Assembly (NCBI GenBank): GCA_029260215.1 | Contig: JAJDDQ010000039.1 | Span: forward strand, 174,313-238,312 | DNA length: 64,000 bases | Reading direction: 5' to 3' | Source of the DNA: Phycisphaerae bacterium | GTDB lineage: Bacteria; Planctomycetota; Phycisphaerae; UBA1845 | Shown here: piece by piece, positions 53,209-61,208 of the stretch | How the letters are laid out: each line of letters opens with the position of its first letter | Position numbering within the stretch: position 1 is the first letter of the stretch | Program-made: the position numbers and the translations under genes | The notes under the pieces: model-generated | Seen by the model: only the letters and a program-made list of their open reading frames with translations | What the model was told of the DNA's origin: nothing | Database searches by the model: none

Positions 53209-54177
53209 ATGCTGACCAAGCTCTTCAGTATCGCCGGCAACACCTTCGTTGAGACCATCCGCCAGCCAATTTACGGCGTCCTGCTGCTGGTCACATTCCT
53301 CCTCATGATCCTGAATATCTTCCTCGCGGGGTTCACTCTGGAGGACGACAACAAGCTCCTGATGGACCTCGGGCTGTCCACCATGCTGCTCTGCGGGCTG
53401 TTTCTGGCCGCTTTTTCAGCCACCAGCGTGCTGACCCGCGAAATCGAGAACAAAACCGTGCTGACCATCATCAGCAAGCCCATCAGCCGCCCCGTCTTCA
53501 TTCTGGGCAAATACCTGGGCCTGATCGGGGCACAATCGGTCGCGCTCTACCTCTCCTTCCTCATGTTCATCCTGTGCATGCACCACCGCGTGCTCCAGTA
53601 CTCGACGGACCCGTTCGATTGGCCTGCAATTATTTTCGGAGGCGGATCGCTGGTGCTAGGACTGCTCCTCGCCGCGGCCGCCAACTATTTTCACGGAAAA
53701 GAATTTTCGTCCACAGCCATTGCCCTGGTGGTCCCGCTGATGACCATCGGCACGGGCATTACGGCCTTTTTTGATCGCGAATTCGACACGGTGGCGTGGT
53801 CGCGGGCGTTCGCAGGAGGCCAACTAGCGCTGGCTGGCTCACTCATCGCCCTGGCCGTGCTCGTGATCGCAGCCGTCGCGCTGGCCGCCTCGACACGACT
53901 CGGGCAGGTGATGACGCTCATGACCTGCGTGGGGGTTCTTGTCCTGGGCCTGCTTTCCGATTCCGTGCTCGAACCGCACAAGGACGACATGCTGTTCGCG
54001 AGCGTGATGTACCGGATCATCCCCAATATCAATTTCTTCTGGATCGTGGACGCAATTACGGGCGACCTCCAGGTGCCGACGTCGTACTTCGTTTACGTCA
54101 CCGGCTACGCCCTCTGCTTCATCATCGCGATTTTGGCGATCGGCGTGGCGATGTTCCAGCGGCGGGAGGTCGGGTAG
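53209..54177 (+). CDS. Second ABC-2-type permease
   Basis: 322 aa from ATG 53209; the upstream 23 codons have no SD. Six or seven transmembrane helices. The signature VLTREIENKTVLTIISKPISRPVFILGK matches the EEIAGGQILLMMAKPVPRW region of the first permease. No ATPase is adjacent on this strand; the one at 47206 is the natural partner. C-terminal VAMFQRREVG resembles the end of the first permease (ILFQRREVAETSF), so the two are paralogues and may form a heterodimer. Confidence 0.85.
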   Translation: MLTKLFSIAGNTFVETIRQPIYGVLLLVTFLLMILNIFLAGFTLEDDNKLLMDLGLSTMLLCGLFLAAFSATSVLTREIENKTVLTIISKPISRPVFILGKYLGLIGAQSVALYLSFLMFILCMHHRVLQYSTDPFDWPAIIFGGGSLVLGLLLAAAANYFHGKEFSSTAIALVVPLMTIGTGITAFFDREFDTVAWSRAFAGGQLALAGSLIALAVLVIAAVALAASTRLGQVMTLMTCVGVLVLGLLSDSVLEPHKDDMLFASVMYRIIPNINFFWIVDAITGDLQVPTSYFVYVTGYALCFIIAILAIGVAMFQRREVG

Positions 54178-54184
54178 CGAAGAT

Positions 54185-54916
54185 CTAAGCAGTAAGTTTG
54201 GCGGCTTGGCAGTTGGCGTGCAGCTTCCTGAGCTGGTTCACCATGTCCTCGTACGAATGCTCCCTGCCGCACAGCGCGATGACGCCTTGGGCGATCCGTG
54301 CGATCGGGCTGAATCCGTACTCCTGCGACGCTTCGTTCAATTCGTCGGCCAACGTGCTCAGTGCGGCCATTTCTTTTTTGGCGCAGGCACGCGCCATTGC
54401 GTGACAACGGCGGTCCAACGCGCCCAAATACCCGGCGATCTCCGCGTCGAGCCCCTCACCTGCGCGCGAACTGGTGAGCGGATGTACGCGCATTAGGGCA
54501 ACGAATTGAGCGATTACATCCTTGGTGAGCGGCTTTTGCAAGTAATCGTCCGCGCCGGCATCGATGCATATTTGACGAACGCCGTCGTCATCGTGGGCGG
54601 TACAGACGACGATCTTACCGAGGTACGCGCGCCGACGAAGGATTTGGATGGTCTCCAAACCGTTGGGAGACGGCATTTCCCAATCGATCATGATGCAGTC
54701 GAAAACTTCGTCCCGAACGCGCAGAACCGCCTCCGCACCGCCCGAAACAGCCACCACATCGACATTCTCGTTTTGGAGGAACGCTGTCGCCAGTTTTCGA
54801 ATCAGGAGGTCGTCGTCTACGACCATCGCCCGAAAACGATGAGTTTCCGTTGAATCCGTGGGCAGACAAACGCTCGCAGGAACGGCGGCCGCGTCTGGTT
54901 GTTCTTGCGGCCCCAT
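54185..54916 (-). CDS. Response regulator with receiver domain and helical tail
   Basis: 243 aa from ATG 54916 (AGGAG upstream); the 35-codon extension has no support. The receiver domain is residues about 30-150: MVVDDDLLIRK (acidic pocket), CIMIDWEMPSPNG (phospho-acceptor Asp), VVCTAHDD (Thr/switch) and LQKPLTKDVI (Lys). It lacks a DNA-binding domain. The C-terminal 90 residues are helical (RCHAMARACAKKEMAALSTLADEL, then YGFSPIARIA) and have the layout of an HPt bundle, but I cannot see a clear phospho-His motif. It probably acts by protein contact. Convergent with the permease gene, 7 bp apart. Confidence 0.82.
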   Translation of the reverse strand: MGPQEQPDAAAVPASVCLPTDSTETHRFRAMVVDDDLLIRKLATAFLQNENVDVVAVSGGAEAVLRVRDEVFDCIMIDWEMPSPNGLETIQILRRRAYLGKIVVCTAHDDDGVRQICIDAGADDYLQKPLTKDVIAQFVALMRVHPLTSSRAGEGLDAEIAGYLGALDRRCHAMARACAKKEMAALSTLADELNEASQEYGFSPIARIAQGVIALCGREHSYEDMVNQLRKLHANCQAAKLTA

Positions 54917-55060
54917 AGTGAATTCGGCTCCTGTGGGTCCATCACCGCGATTCCAAAGCGCAACCGAACAAACCCACCATACCCAACATCGGCGTTGCGT
55001 TTCGCTCGCTTGACGCGACACAACGAATCATGTCTCTACCGCCAAGACTTCGTTTCGAGC

Positions 55061-55969
55061 CTAAGACTCGCCGGCAGGATCGGAAGACGGGGTGCCTTCG
55101 ATGCGCCTTGGGCCTGACTGATTCCGAGCGGCTTCGACGGCGTTGCGCAGGAGAATCGCGACAGTTACCGGACCCACGCCGCCGGGGACGGGCGTCAGGA
55201 CGGATGCGACATCTTCAACCTCATCAAAGCGGACGTCGCCCACGGTCTTTCGCCCGCTACCGTCCTGCACGCGGTTGATGCCGACATCGATCACGACCGC
55301 CCCCTCGCGAACATGCTCACGACCGATAAGCCCGGCTTTGCCCACCGCGACGATCAGCAGCTCAGCCCGCTGTGTATGGGAGGCCAAGCCCTTCGTCAGT
55401 GCGTGACACGTTGTGACGGTGGCTAGCTCGTGTTGAAGAAAAAGCGCAATCGGGCGACCGGCGATGGCGCCCTGTCCCACAACGACGGCATCCATACCTC
55501 GCGGATCGCACCCCGCACGGCGCAGCAATTCCATCACCGCCAGCGCGGTGCAGGGACCGATAATCGGATTGTCGTAAAACAACAGGCCGATGTTGGCGGG
55601 ATTGACCCCCTCGACATCCTTGTAAGGGTCGATCGAGTATTGCATCGCGGGCGTATCGACGTGGTCGGGCAGCGGCAGATTGAGGAGAATCCCGGTCACC
55701 AGCGGGTCGTGATTGAGCTGCCGAATCCTGGACACGATGGCCTTCTCGGACGCGTCGCGCGGCAGCGCGTGCAAGACATATTCCATCCCGACGGACGCAC
55801 AGTGACGCTCCTGAGAACGGGCGTACAACGCGCTGGCCGACGCATCGCCGACCATAATCGCGTCGAGTCGTACCGATCGCCCTTGTGCGTGGAGCGCGCG
55901 AACCGCGTCGGCGGTTTCAGCCTTCAACTCCGCAGCGATAGCGTTACCGTCCAGGATTCGGGCGGACAC
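55061..55969 (-). CDS. folD: FolD homologue (methylene-THF dehydrogenase/cyclohydrolase) with substituted active site
   Basis: 302 aa. GTG start at 55969 with GGGAG 8 nt upstream; it overlaps the M48 gene by 26 bp. The FolD fold is clear: TGILLNLPLPDHVD, DPYKDVEGVNP, VVVGQGAIAGRP, and the C-terminal TPVPGGVGPVTVAILLRN. Three residues that are catalytic or folate-binding in E. coli FolD differ: Lys54 is Gln53, Gln98 is Asn97 and Asp121 is Glu120. The NADP contact stretch GRSxxVGxP is GQGAIAGRP. The enzyme may have lost cyclohydrolase activity or use another cofactor. It supplies one-carbon units, which would suit the GcvT-like operon at 24 kb. Confidence 0.85.
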   Translation of the reverse strand: MSARILDGNAIAAELKAETADAVRALHAQGRSVRLDAIMVGDASASALYARSQERHCASVGMEYVLHALPRDASEKAIVSRIRQLNHDPLVTGILLNLPLPDHVDTPAMQYSIDPYKDVEGVNPANIGLLFYDNPIIGPCTALAVMELLRRAGCDPRGMDAVVVGQGAIAGRPIALFLQHELATVTTCHALTKGLASHTQRAELLIVAVGKAGLIGREHVREGAVVIDVGINRVQDGSGRKTVGDVRFDEVEDVASVLTPVPGGVGPVTVAILLRNAVEAARNQSGPRRIEGTPSSDPAGES

Positions 55970-57509
55970 GAATGACGCTCCCAACTGTTGATTTGCGCAC
56001 GGATTTAACCGCGGTCTTGCCAAACACAAACGGCCAAGCGTAGTAGGCAGACACAGCCGTACCGACAATGCAAACGGTGAGCAGGCTCACGCGGATTCGC
56101 CGGATCAACCGATCGAAACGCGCCACCGACAGCGGATCGGATGCCAGCCGCCTGAGAAATCGAATGCGGCTGGCAATCGAAGAGTGCCGCCAACTCGGTT
56201 CGTCCGGCGGAATACCGTTCAAGTCCGCCACCCGTTCAAGCGAAGATACAAAGACGTCGGCACCGGTGGCACACAGCGCATTCGCAGCCGGCGATGCACC
56301 GGACACATGATGCGCCCCGCAAGGCCTGCGACACTCGGAAGCGTCTTGCGGCGACACGCAACGCGCCCCGTACAGATCGGCTTGACGCTCGAATCGCCGT
56401 GAAACGAAACCAAACCCCAGACCCCAAAGCGCGACGATCAGAAGAAACCCGACGGCCTGAATCGTCTCCACATTAAGATAGGCTGGCGCGTCCGGCGAAT
56501 CCGATGCGCGGTACAACAACTCCATCGCACCGGCGGAAATCAGCATGCTGGCCAGCGCAAAAAGAAGAAACAGCGGGATATGCAAATGATGCACATGCCC
56601 CGCTTCGTGCCCGAAGACCGCCTCGATCTGATCCTCGTTCATTTCCTCGATCAGCGCATCGGACAGCATGATGTACCGAATGCTGGGGAACAGACCCATG
56701 ACGGCTGCGTTTACGGTCATCCCGCCGCTTCGCCAGACGAGAATGTCCCGGCAACGCAATCCGATACGATCACACATTTCCAGGAGCGAGCGTCGCAGCG
56801 GCCCGTCGGGAAGCGGATGCGTCGTCCAGATACGCGTCAACAGAATCGGTGCGAAGATAAAAACAATCGCAGCCACCAAGCCCAACACCGCGTCCGGCAA
56901 CCACGGTACCGGAATCCACCGCGTGAGCGCTTCCTCGCGGTCCCGCGTGAAATCGTAGGCCACCAGAATCAGCCCCATCGGTGCGGCCACCGCCAGCAAA
57001 TGGTGACGAACATTGAACGCAAGGTATTCGCGCAGCGACCACACTTTGTGTGGCGTGCCCTGCTGCCAGAGTTGCGCCTCCACAGTCGTCGCACGCAGCG
57101 CACGATCCACCGGATAAACCACGACCAGCAGAATGATCGACCCCAACAGAAACGGCATGATGGCCAACAAATCGGGCAAGGCGGGCACGGCAGCCACAAA
57201 CTCGATCGAGTTGATCAGGTCGTACCAGTTCGTCAGCGCGACATCGACAACGAACGTCCCCAGCACCAGCCCCCGCAGCAGCGAATTGTTTCGATGATGA
57301 CTGGCCTGGGCGAGCGACGGACCGTCACGCCCCCGCCCCAGTCGCCTCATATCGAGACGCGCAGCCAACCGCGAAGCAGCCCACACGAGAATAAGTTGCC
57401 CAACGACCACGCTCGCCACGGCGAAACCACCAGCAATCGGCGGTGCAAAAGGTCGCTCCTTAGGCCACCAAACCAAAACAGCAAATGCGATGACGACTTG
57501 TAAGTGCAT
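55944..57509 (-). CDS. M48-family membrane metallopeptidase
   Basis: 521 aa. Five or six transmembrane helices in the first half (residues 1-215), then the peptidase domain with zinc motif VFGHEAGHVHH (HEXXH) and, further on, RRFERQADLYGARC, where Glu is the third ligand. Two more hydrophobic segments follow the HEXXH. A Cys-rich stretch (CVSPQDASEC, CGAHH, ALCATG) after the third ligand is unusual. Like HtpX and Ste24 relatives it should cleave membrane or misfolded proteins. It precedes folD with an overlap of 26 bp, so the two genes are translationally coupled. Confidence 0.88.
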   Translation of the reverse strand: MHLQVVIAFAVLVWWPKERPFAPPIAGGFAVASVVVGQLILVWAASRLAARLDMRRLGRGRDGPSLAQASHHRNNSLLRGLVLGTFVVDVALTNWYDLINSIEFVAAVPALPDLLAIMPFLLGSIILLVVVYPVDRALRATTVEAQLWQQGTPHKVWSLREYLAFNVRHHLLAVAAPMGLILVAYDFTRDREEALTRWIPVPWLPDAVLGLVAAIVFIFAPILLTRIWTTHPLPDGPLRRSLLEMCDRIGLRCRDILVWRSGGMTVNAAVMGLFPSIRYIMLSDALIEEMNEDQIEAVFGHEAGHVHHLHIPLFLLFALASMLISAGAMELLYRASDSPDAPAYLNVETIQAVGFLLIVALWGLGFGFVSRRFERQADLYGARCVSPQDASECRRPCGAHHVSGASPAANALCATGADVFVSSLERVADLNGIPPDEPSWRHSSIASRIRFLRRLASDPLSVARFDRLIRRIRVSLLTVCIVGTAVSAYYAWPFVFGKTAVKSVRKSTVGSVIRVRPNPGR

Positions 57510-57635
57510 GGTCTATCTAACGTTACACATCGAATCGCACCGACAGCAGACCGCGTCCCGACGCCATCGACCCCGGCCCCTGTTCGTGTAAGATTGAAAC
57601 ATCAAACCGTATTCTTGTAACGGGAGAACACGCTC

Positions 57636-58544
57636 ATGGAAAGTCGTACGCAACACACTCGCTCCACCGAGAGGCGTCCCCAAACGGGTGGCAATTCGCA
57701 GCGCGGGGTGCCACGGTCTACCGGCGCAGTCGGTAGGCCGTGGGAACTGCGAAACGCCACGGCCTGGCTGCGCCAGACCGTGCCACCCAGAATGGAATAC
57801 GCTCGCTCCACCGGTTTCGTCGTCTTGATGGCGGCGCTCTGCCTCACCAGCTGCGTCCAACGCGCGACAGCCGAGAACGATCACGATCGCGACAGAATAA
57901 GGGCCGTCCGCCTGTTGCAGGAGTCGGTCATCAAAGAACTGACGCTCGACGAAGAAACAGCCGGCGAGTTGAACGCGCTTTTCGATGAGCATTACGAAAA
58001 CATCAAGTCGATCGTTCGCGAAACGGAGCGGCTGCACAACGAGAACCGGGCCATGGTACGCAAGCTGCGCGAAGAAATCGAAACCGCCAAAAAAGCCCGC
58101 GATTTCCCCGAGGTTCGCGAAATTCGCAAACGGTTGCGCGAACTCGACACGGGGAGACTGGCCCTGCGACAGGTCAACATGGCATTCGACGTCAAAGCTC
58201 TGAAACTCCTGACAGGCGAACAGGGACGCACCTTCAGAAAACTCGCCGCCCGACATCGAAACTCGGCTGACGCACGGGCCAATCCGTACGCCGGCATCGC
58301 AGCCATTCACCGCAGGCTCAAACGCCTTAGCATTTCCGATGAGCAAACCAAAGAAGTCCGGGAACGCATGAGCACGCTCGCCACAGAGTTGGCCAAAGCG
58401 CAGCAGGACGCCGAAAAACGCGAGCAACTGTCCAGCGATTTCCGAGAATTCGTCCTTGGTGTTCTGACCGAAGAGCAGAAGGAAAGGTTTCTTGCACTGG
58501 AACGGGCATCCACGGACTCAGGCCGCCGGGATCACAAACGGTAG
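57636..58544 (+). CDS. Spy/CpxP-like coiled-coil periplasmic protein with MITE-derived N-terminal insertion
   Basis: 302 aa as read from ATG 57636 (GGGAG 9 nt upstream). Without the MITE the protein would begin MESRTQHTRSTGFVVLMAAL and run straight into a lipobox-like LCLTSC. The element inserts 48 codons in frame after RST, and brings its own ATG at 57792, from which a normal signal peptide (MEYARSTGFVVLMAAL) also follows. The mature part is almost wholly helical with charged heptads (residues about 80-290) and the repeating LT(D/E)EQ-type motifs of Spy/CpxP chaperones (LTLDEETAGEL, LTGEQGRTF, ISDEQTKEV, LTEEQKERF). Likely an envelope stress chaperone. Confidence 0.78.
   Translation: MESRTQHTRSTERRPQTGGNSQRGVPRSTGAVGRPWELRNATAWLRQTVPPRMEYARSTGFVVLMAALCLTSCVQRATAENDHDRDRIRAVRLLQESVIKELTLDEETAGELNALFDEHYENIKSIVRETERLHNENRAMVRKLREEIETAKKARDFPEVREIRKRLRELDTGRLALRQVNMAFDVKALKLLTGEQGRTFRKLAARHRNSADARANPYAGIAAIHRRLKRLSISDEQTKEVRERMSTLATELAKAQQDAEKREQLSSDFREFVLGVLTEEQKERFLALERASTDSGRRDHKR
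57670..57804 (-). mobile_element. MITE-like element, copy 2, inside a gene
   Basis: 135 bp, flanked by GCTCCACCG at 57661-57669 and 57805-57813 (a 9-bp target duplication; the identity extends to 12 bp, CTCGCTCCACCG). Read on the minus strand it matches copy 1 over its whole length with about 80 percent identity by eye. Internal hairpins are CCACGG-t-CTACCG with CGGTAG-g-CCGTGG, and CACGGcCTGGC with GCCAGaCCGTG. The ends are less perfect than in copy 1 (AGAGGCG and CGCTC). Confidence 0.85.
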
Positions 58545-58582
58545 GCGTCGCTCCTCAACCGCGTCGAATGCACGCGCCTCGA

Positions 58583-60139
58583 TCAATCGTTCGCGTCGTC
58601 GGGCGGCATGAGTCCGCCAAACTGAACACGTTCCGCCAATTGTGCCAACCCGCGGACGCTGCTCAGCAACCGGCGTGTGGATCGCTCCCCCGCAAGCTCG
58701 ACCGGCAACGCTCGTGCGGGCGTCTGCGGGGTCGCGGGAATGCGTACACCGACATTGGCCTTACCCGTCACCGCAGTTCCGGCATTGCCCGCAGGCCGTC
58801 GCCCGCCAACGTCTGAAGTAGCCAGCCGACTGACGTTATCGTACGCCTTGCGAACGCGGGCTGCGACGAGTTCAGCCCGTCGCGATTGATCGTTAATGCG
58901 TTTGAGAGATGCGTCAGCACGACGTTGCGAATCGCCGAGCGTTTTTTCGATCTGCGCGTGCGCTTCCACCTGGCGGTCGCGCGATTGCTTCGATGCTTCG
59001 CGTTGATCGTCGCGCAGCACGTCCATCTTCCTGTCCAGCGCTTCCAGCCTGCGCGCCGTGGCGGCTGCCCGCTCGGATTCAGCCGACACGATCTGCCGTT
59101 GAAGCTCCGTCATGCGGTTTTCGAGACCGGAAGATTGCCCTGTCACGTTCGTGACCGCAAAGTGCGTCTGCGCAGGGACACGCGCCGACGGATCGCCCGC
59201 TTCCACAAGGTGCGCCAAATCGTCGATCCGTGACGCCAAGTCCTGAATAACGCGATCGTCTATCGACGCCCCGCCAGCCCCGCCTTCCACCGCATGCACC
59301 GCACCGGTTCGGGCTGCACTCGGCTTGCTCCACGGCACACAGGTCCGTTCATGAACTTGCGAAACAAATGCGGCGTCGATTTCGCGACGCTCAGAGGTAA
59401 ACGCCGACAGCAGCACGTTGTCGCAAAGTGTGTTGATAAGCCTCGGCAACCCGCCCGAAAGTTGGTGAACCACCTCGACGGCCTTCGCGTCGAACAACTT
59501 CGAATCAGACTCACCCGCCACAGCAAGTTGCGACGCGATGTAGGCGCCCGTTTGTTCAACATCCAACGCCGCCAGCCGTGACGTGCGGAAACAGCGCTGG
59601 CGCAACGCGCGCAATTTCGGCGCTGCCAGTGTCTGCGACAGTTCGGGTTGCCCAACCAAAACGACTTGTATAAGACGAGCATTGCTGGCCTGAAGATTGC
59701 ACAGGAAACGTAGCTCGTCCAGCGCTTCGACGCTCAGAAGATGCGCGTCGTCAACGATCGCAGCCACAGGCCTGTGAGCGGAAAACTGATCGAGCAGAAA
59801 GTCCTGCAGCGCGTACACCGTGGCGGACGAGTCCGCATCGCGCGGAACATCGACGCCGAATTCGATACACAACGACTGAAGAACGCTCCGCTCACCCAGC
59901 GGTGTGACCGACGACTCTGCGAAGGCGATGCGTCCGCTGAAATGCGCCAACGCCATGCGCGTCAGCAGCGTCTTGCCGGTACCCGATTCGCCCGTCAAGA
60001 CGGTCAGCCCCTTGCCCTCGCCGATCGTGTAAATCAGCGAAGCCAGCGCGTCTTCGTGCGTCTGCGACGAAAAGTAGAAGCGCGGATCGAATGTGTTTGT
60101 AAATGGTTGCTCGCGCAAACCGAAGTATTCGGCGTACAT
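58583..60139 (-). CDS. ExeA/MshM-like AAA ATPase of the EPS/PEP-CTERM type with coiled-coil tail
   Basis: 518 aa. Start at ATG 60139 (MYAEYFGLREQPFTNTFDPRFYF, the standard opening of ExeA-type ATPases). The AAA core is residues 1-270: Walker A TGESGTGKT, Walker B AAIVDDAHLL, then sensor motifs. Residues 300-518 are a coiled-coil (heptads around RMTELQRQIVSAESERAAA) and a basic tail, an addition not found in ordinary ExeA proteins. In many bacteria this ATPase accompanies PEP-CTERM/EPS loci; here it is divergent from wza-like genes. It probably drives assembly of the export complex. Confidence 0.85.
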   Translation of the reverse strand: MYAEYFGLREQPFTNTFDPRFYFSSQTHEDALASLIYTIGEGKGLTVLTGESGTGKTLLTRMALAHFSGRIAFAESSVTPLGERSVLQSLCIEFGVDVPRDADSSATVYALQDFLLDQFSAHRPVAAIVDDAHLLSVEALDELRFLCNLQASNARLIQVVLVGQPELSQTLAAPKLRALRQRCFRTSRLAALDVEQTGAYIASQLAVAGESDSKLFDAKAVEVVHQLSGGLPRLINTLCDNVLLSAFTSERREIDAAFVSQVHERTCVPWSKPSAARTGAVHAVEGGAGGASIDDRVIQDLASRIDDLAHLVEAGDPSARVPAQTHFAVTNVTGQSSGLENRMTELQRQIVSAESERAAATARRLEALDRKMDVLRDDQREASKQSRDRQVEAHAQIEKTLGDSQRRADASLKRINDQSRRAELVAARVRKAYDNVSRLATSDVGGRRPAGNAGTAVTGKANVGVRIPATPQTPARALPVELAGERSTRRLLSSVRGLAQLAERVQFGGLMPPDDAND

Positions 60140-60438
60140 GCACCCGCCTCGTTTCCATGCACGCCGCCACCTGCGACGCGAAACCGGACTCCCGGTTACA
60201 CGGGAATATCGGTCGTTGCCCGAGGCGTCTTAAGCATCCACCCATCCAATTCGCCAGCACAACGTTCGCAGCGGCTGCAACGTCCGAAAATCCACCGATC
60301 ACGCCTCTGTCTCGTCGCGTCCGAAAAACACGCACACACATTTTCAGACCGCCCCCGCTTCTCCCGATAAGCACGTAGGTCCGAAATTCCCGGCGGCTAC
60401 GTCGAATGCCCGCGGGCGGTTGTACGGAGTTGACAAAA
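60140..60438. promoter_or_regulatory. Divergent promoter region of EPS module
   Basis: 299 bp between the divergent ExeA-like and Wza-like genes. No clear promoter or operator could be identified. The region must contain both transcription starts. Confidence 0.4.
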
Positions 60439-61191
60439 ATGCACGGTAAGCTGATCCTCGCGACGGCCTTATGCACAGCGGCAGTCGGTTGCGCATCCAC
60501 GACGCATGAAGCCTTCGCCTCGTTCCTCAAGGCCCACGAGCACGCGGTGTCCGCCACCGAAATCCGGCTCAACGCCGGAGATTTCGTACGTTTTCGTTCC
60601 AATAACGTTTCGGAAATCCACAACACGGTTCGCGAAATCGGACCCGACGGCAAGGTGACGCTTGCACTGCTCGGCGAGGTCAAGGTCGTCGGCCTGACCG
60701 CGAAAGAGTTGGCCGTCAAACTTGAAGAGCAGCTAAGCCGCTACTATCGCGACCCGGACGTGCTCGTTCGCATCGGCGCCCAGCCAAGCCAGGTATTCTA
60801 CGTCGTCGGCCAAGTCGGCGGCGCAGGGCCTTATCGGTACACCGGACGCGACACGCTGCTCGATGCGATTGTCCGAGCCAGACCCAACAACATCGCCTGG
60901 AATGCTCGCGTGAAGGTCATTCGCCCCGGCACGTCGCCCGGCGAACGACGCGAAATCCGGGTCGACGTCAACAAAATGGTCAAAGAGGGCGACACGCGCA
61001 TGAATGTTCTGCTCGAAGTCGGCGACATCGTGTACGTCCCGCCAACACCCCTGGGATGGGTAGGCCTCAAACTCCAGGAAATCATCTATCCCGCCAGACC
61101 GATCATCCAAGCCGGAACCGCCCCCGCGGCCATCCGCGATATCCCGGACGCGTATGATCAAAACAGTACGGGCGTCGTGGCATTTCGGTAG
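60439..61191 (+). CDS. Wza-like polysaccharide export lipoprotein
   Basis: 250 aa. ATG 60439 follows CGGAG by about 10 nt and gives a lipoprotein signal with lipobox AVGC (residues 17-20). A Poly_export domain follows (LNAGDFVRFRSNNV, IGPDGKVTLALLGEVKV, LEEQLSRYYRDPDVLVRI). An SLBB-type segment comes next (VFYVVGQVGGAGPYRYTGRDTLLDAIVRA). Lipoproteins of this family form the outer-membrane channel for exopolysaccharide. First gene of a three-gene operon with the chain-length regulator and tyrosine kinase. Confidence 0.9.
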   Translation: MHGKLILATALCTAAVGCASTTHEAFASFLKAHEHAVSATEIRLNAGDFVRFRSNNVSEIHNTVREIGPDGKVTLALLGEVKVVGLTAKELAVKLEEQLSRYYRDPDVLVRIGAQPSQVFYVVGQVGGAGPYRYTGRDTLLDAIVRARPNNIAWNARVKVIRPGTSPGERREIRVDVNKMVKEGDTRMNVLLEVGDIVYVPPTPLGWVGLKLQEIIYPARPIIQAGTAPAAIRDIPDAYDQNSTGVVAFR

Positions 61192-61208
61192 GAAACGAGA
61201 AGAGTAGC

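Noticed and set aside
51458-53215. 585-aa plus-strand frame
   Set aside because: Antisense to the SPFH fusion gene; it runs into the divergent permease region without support.
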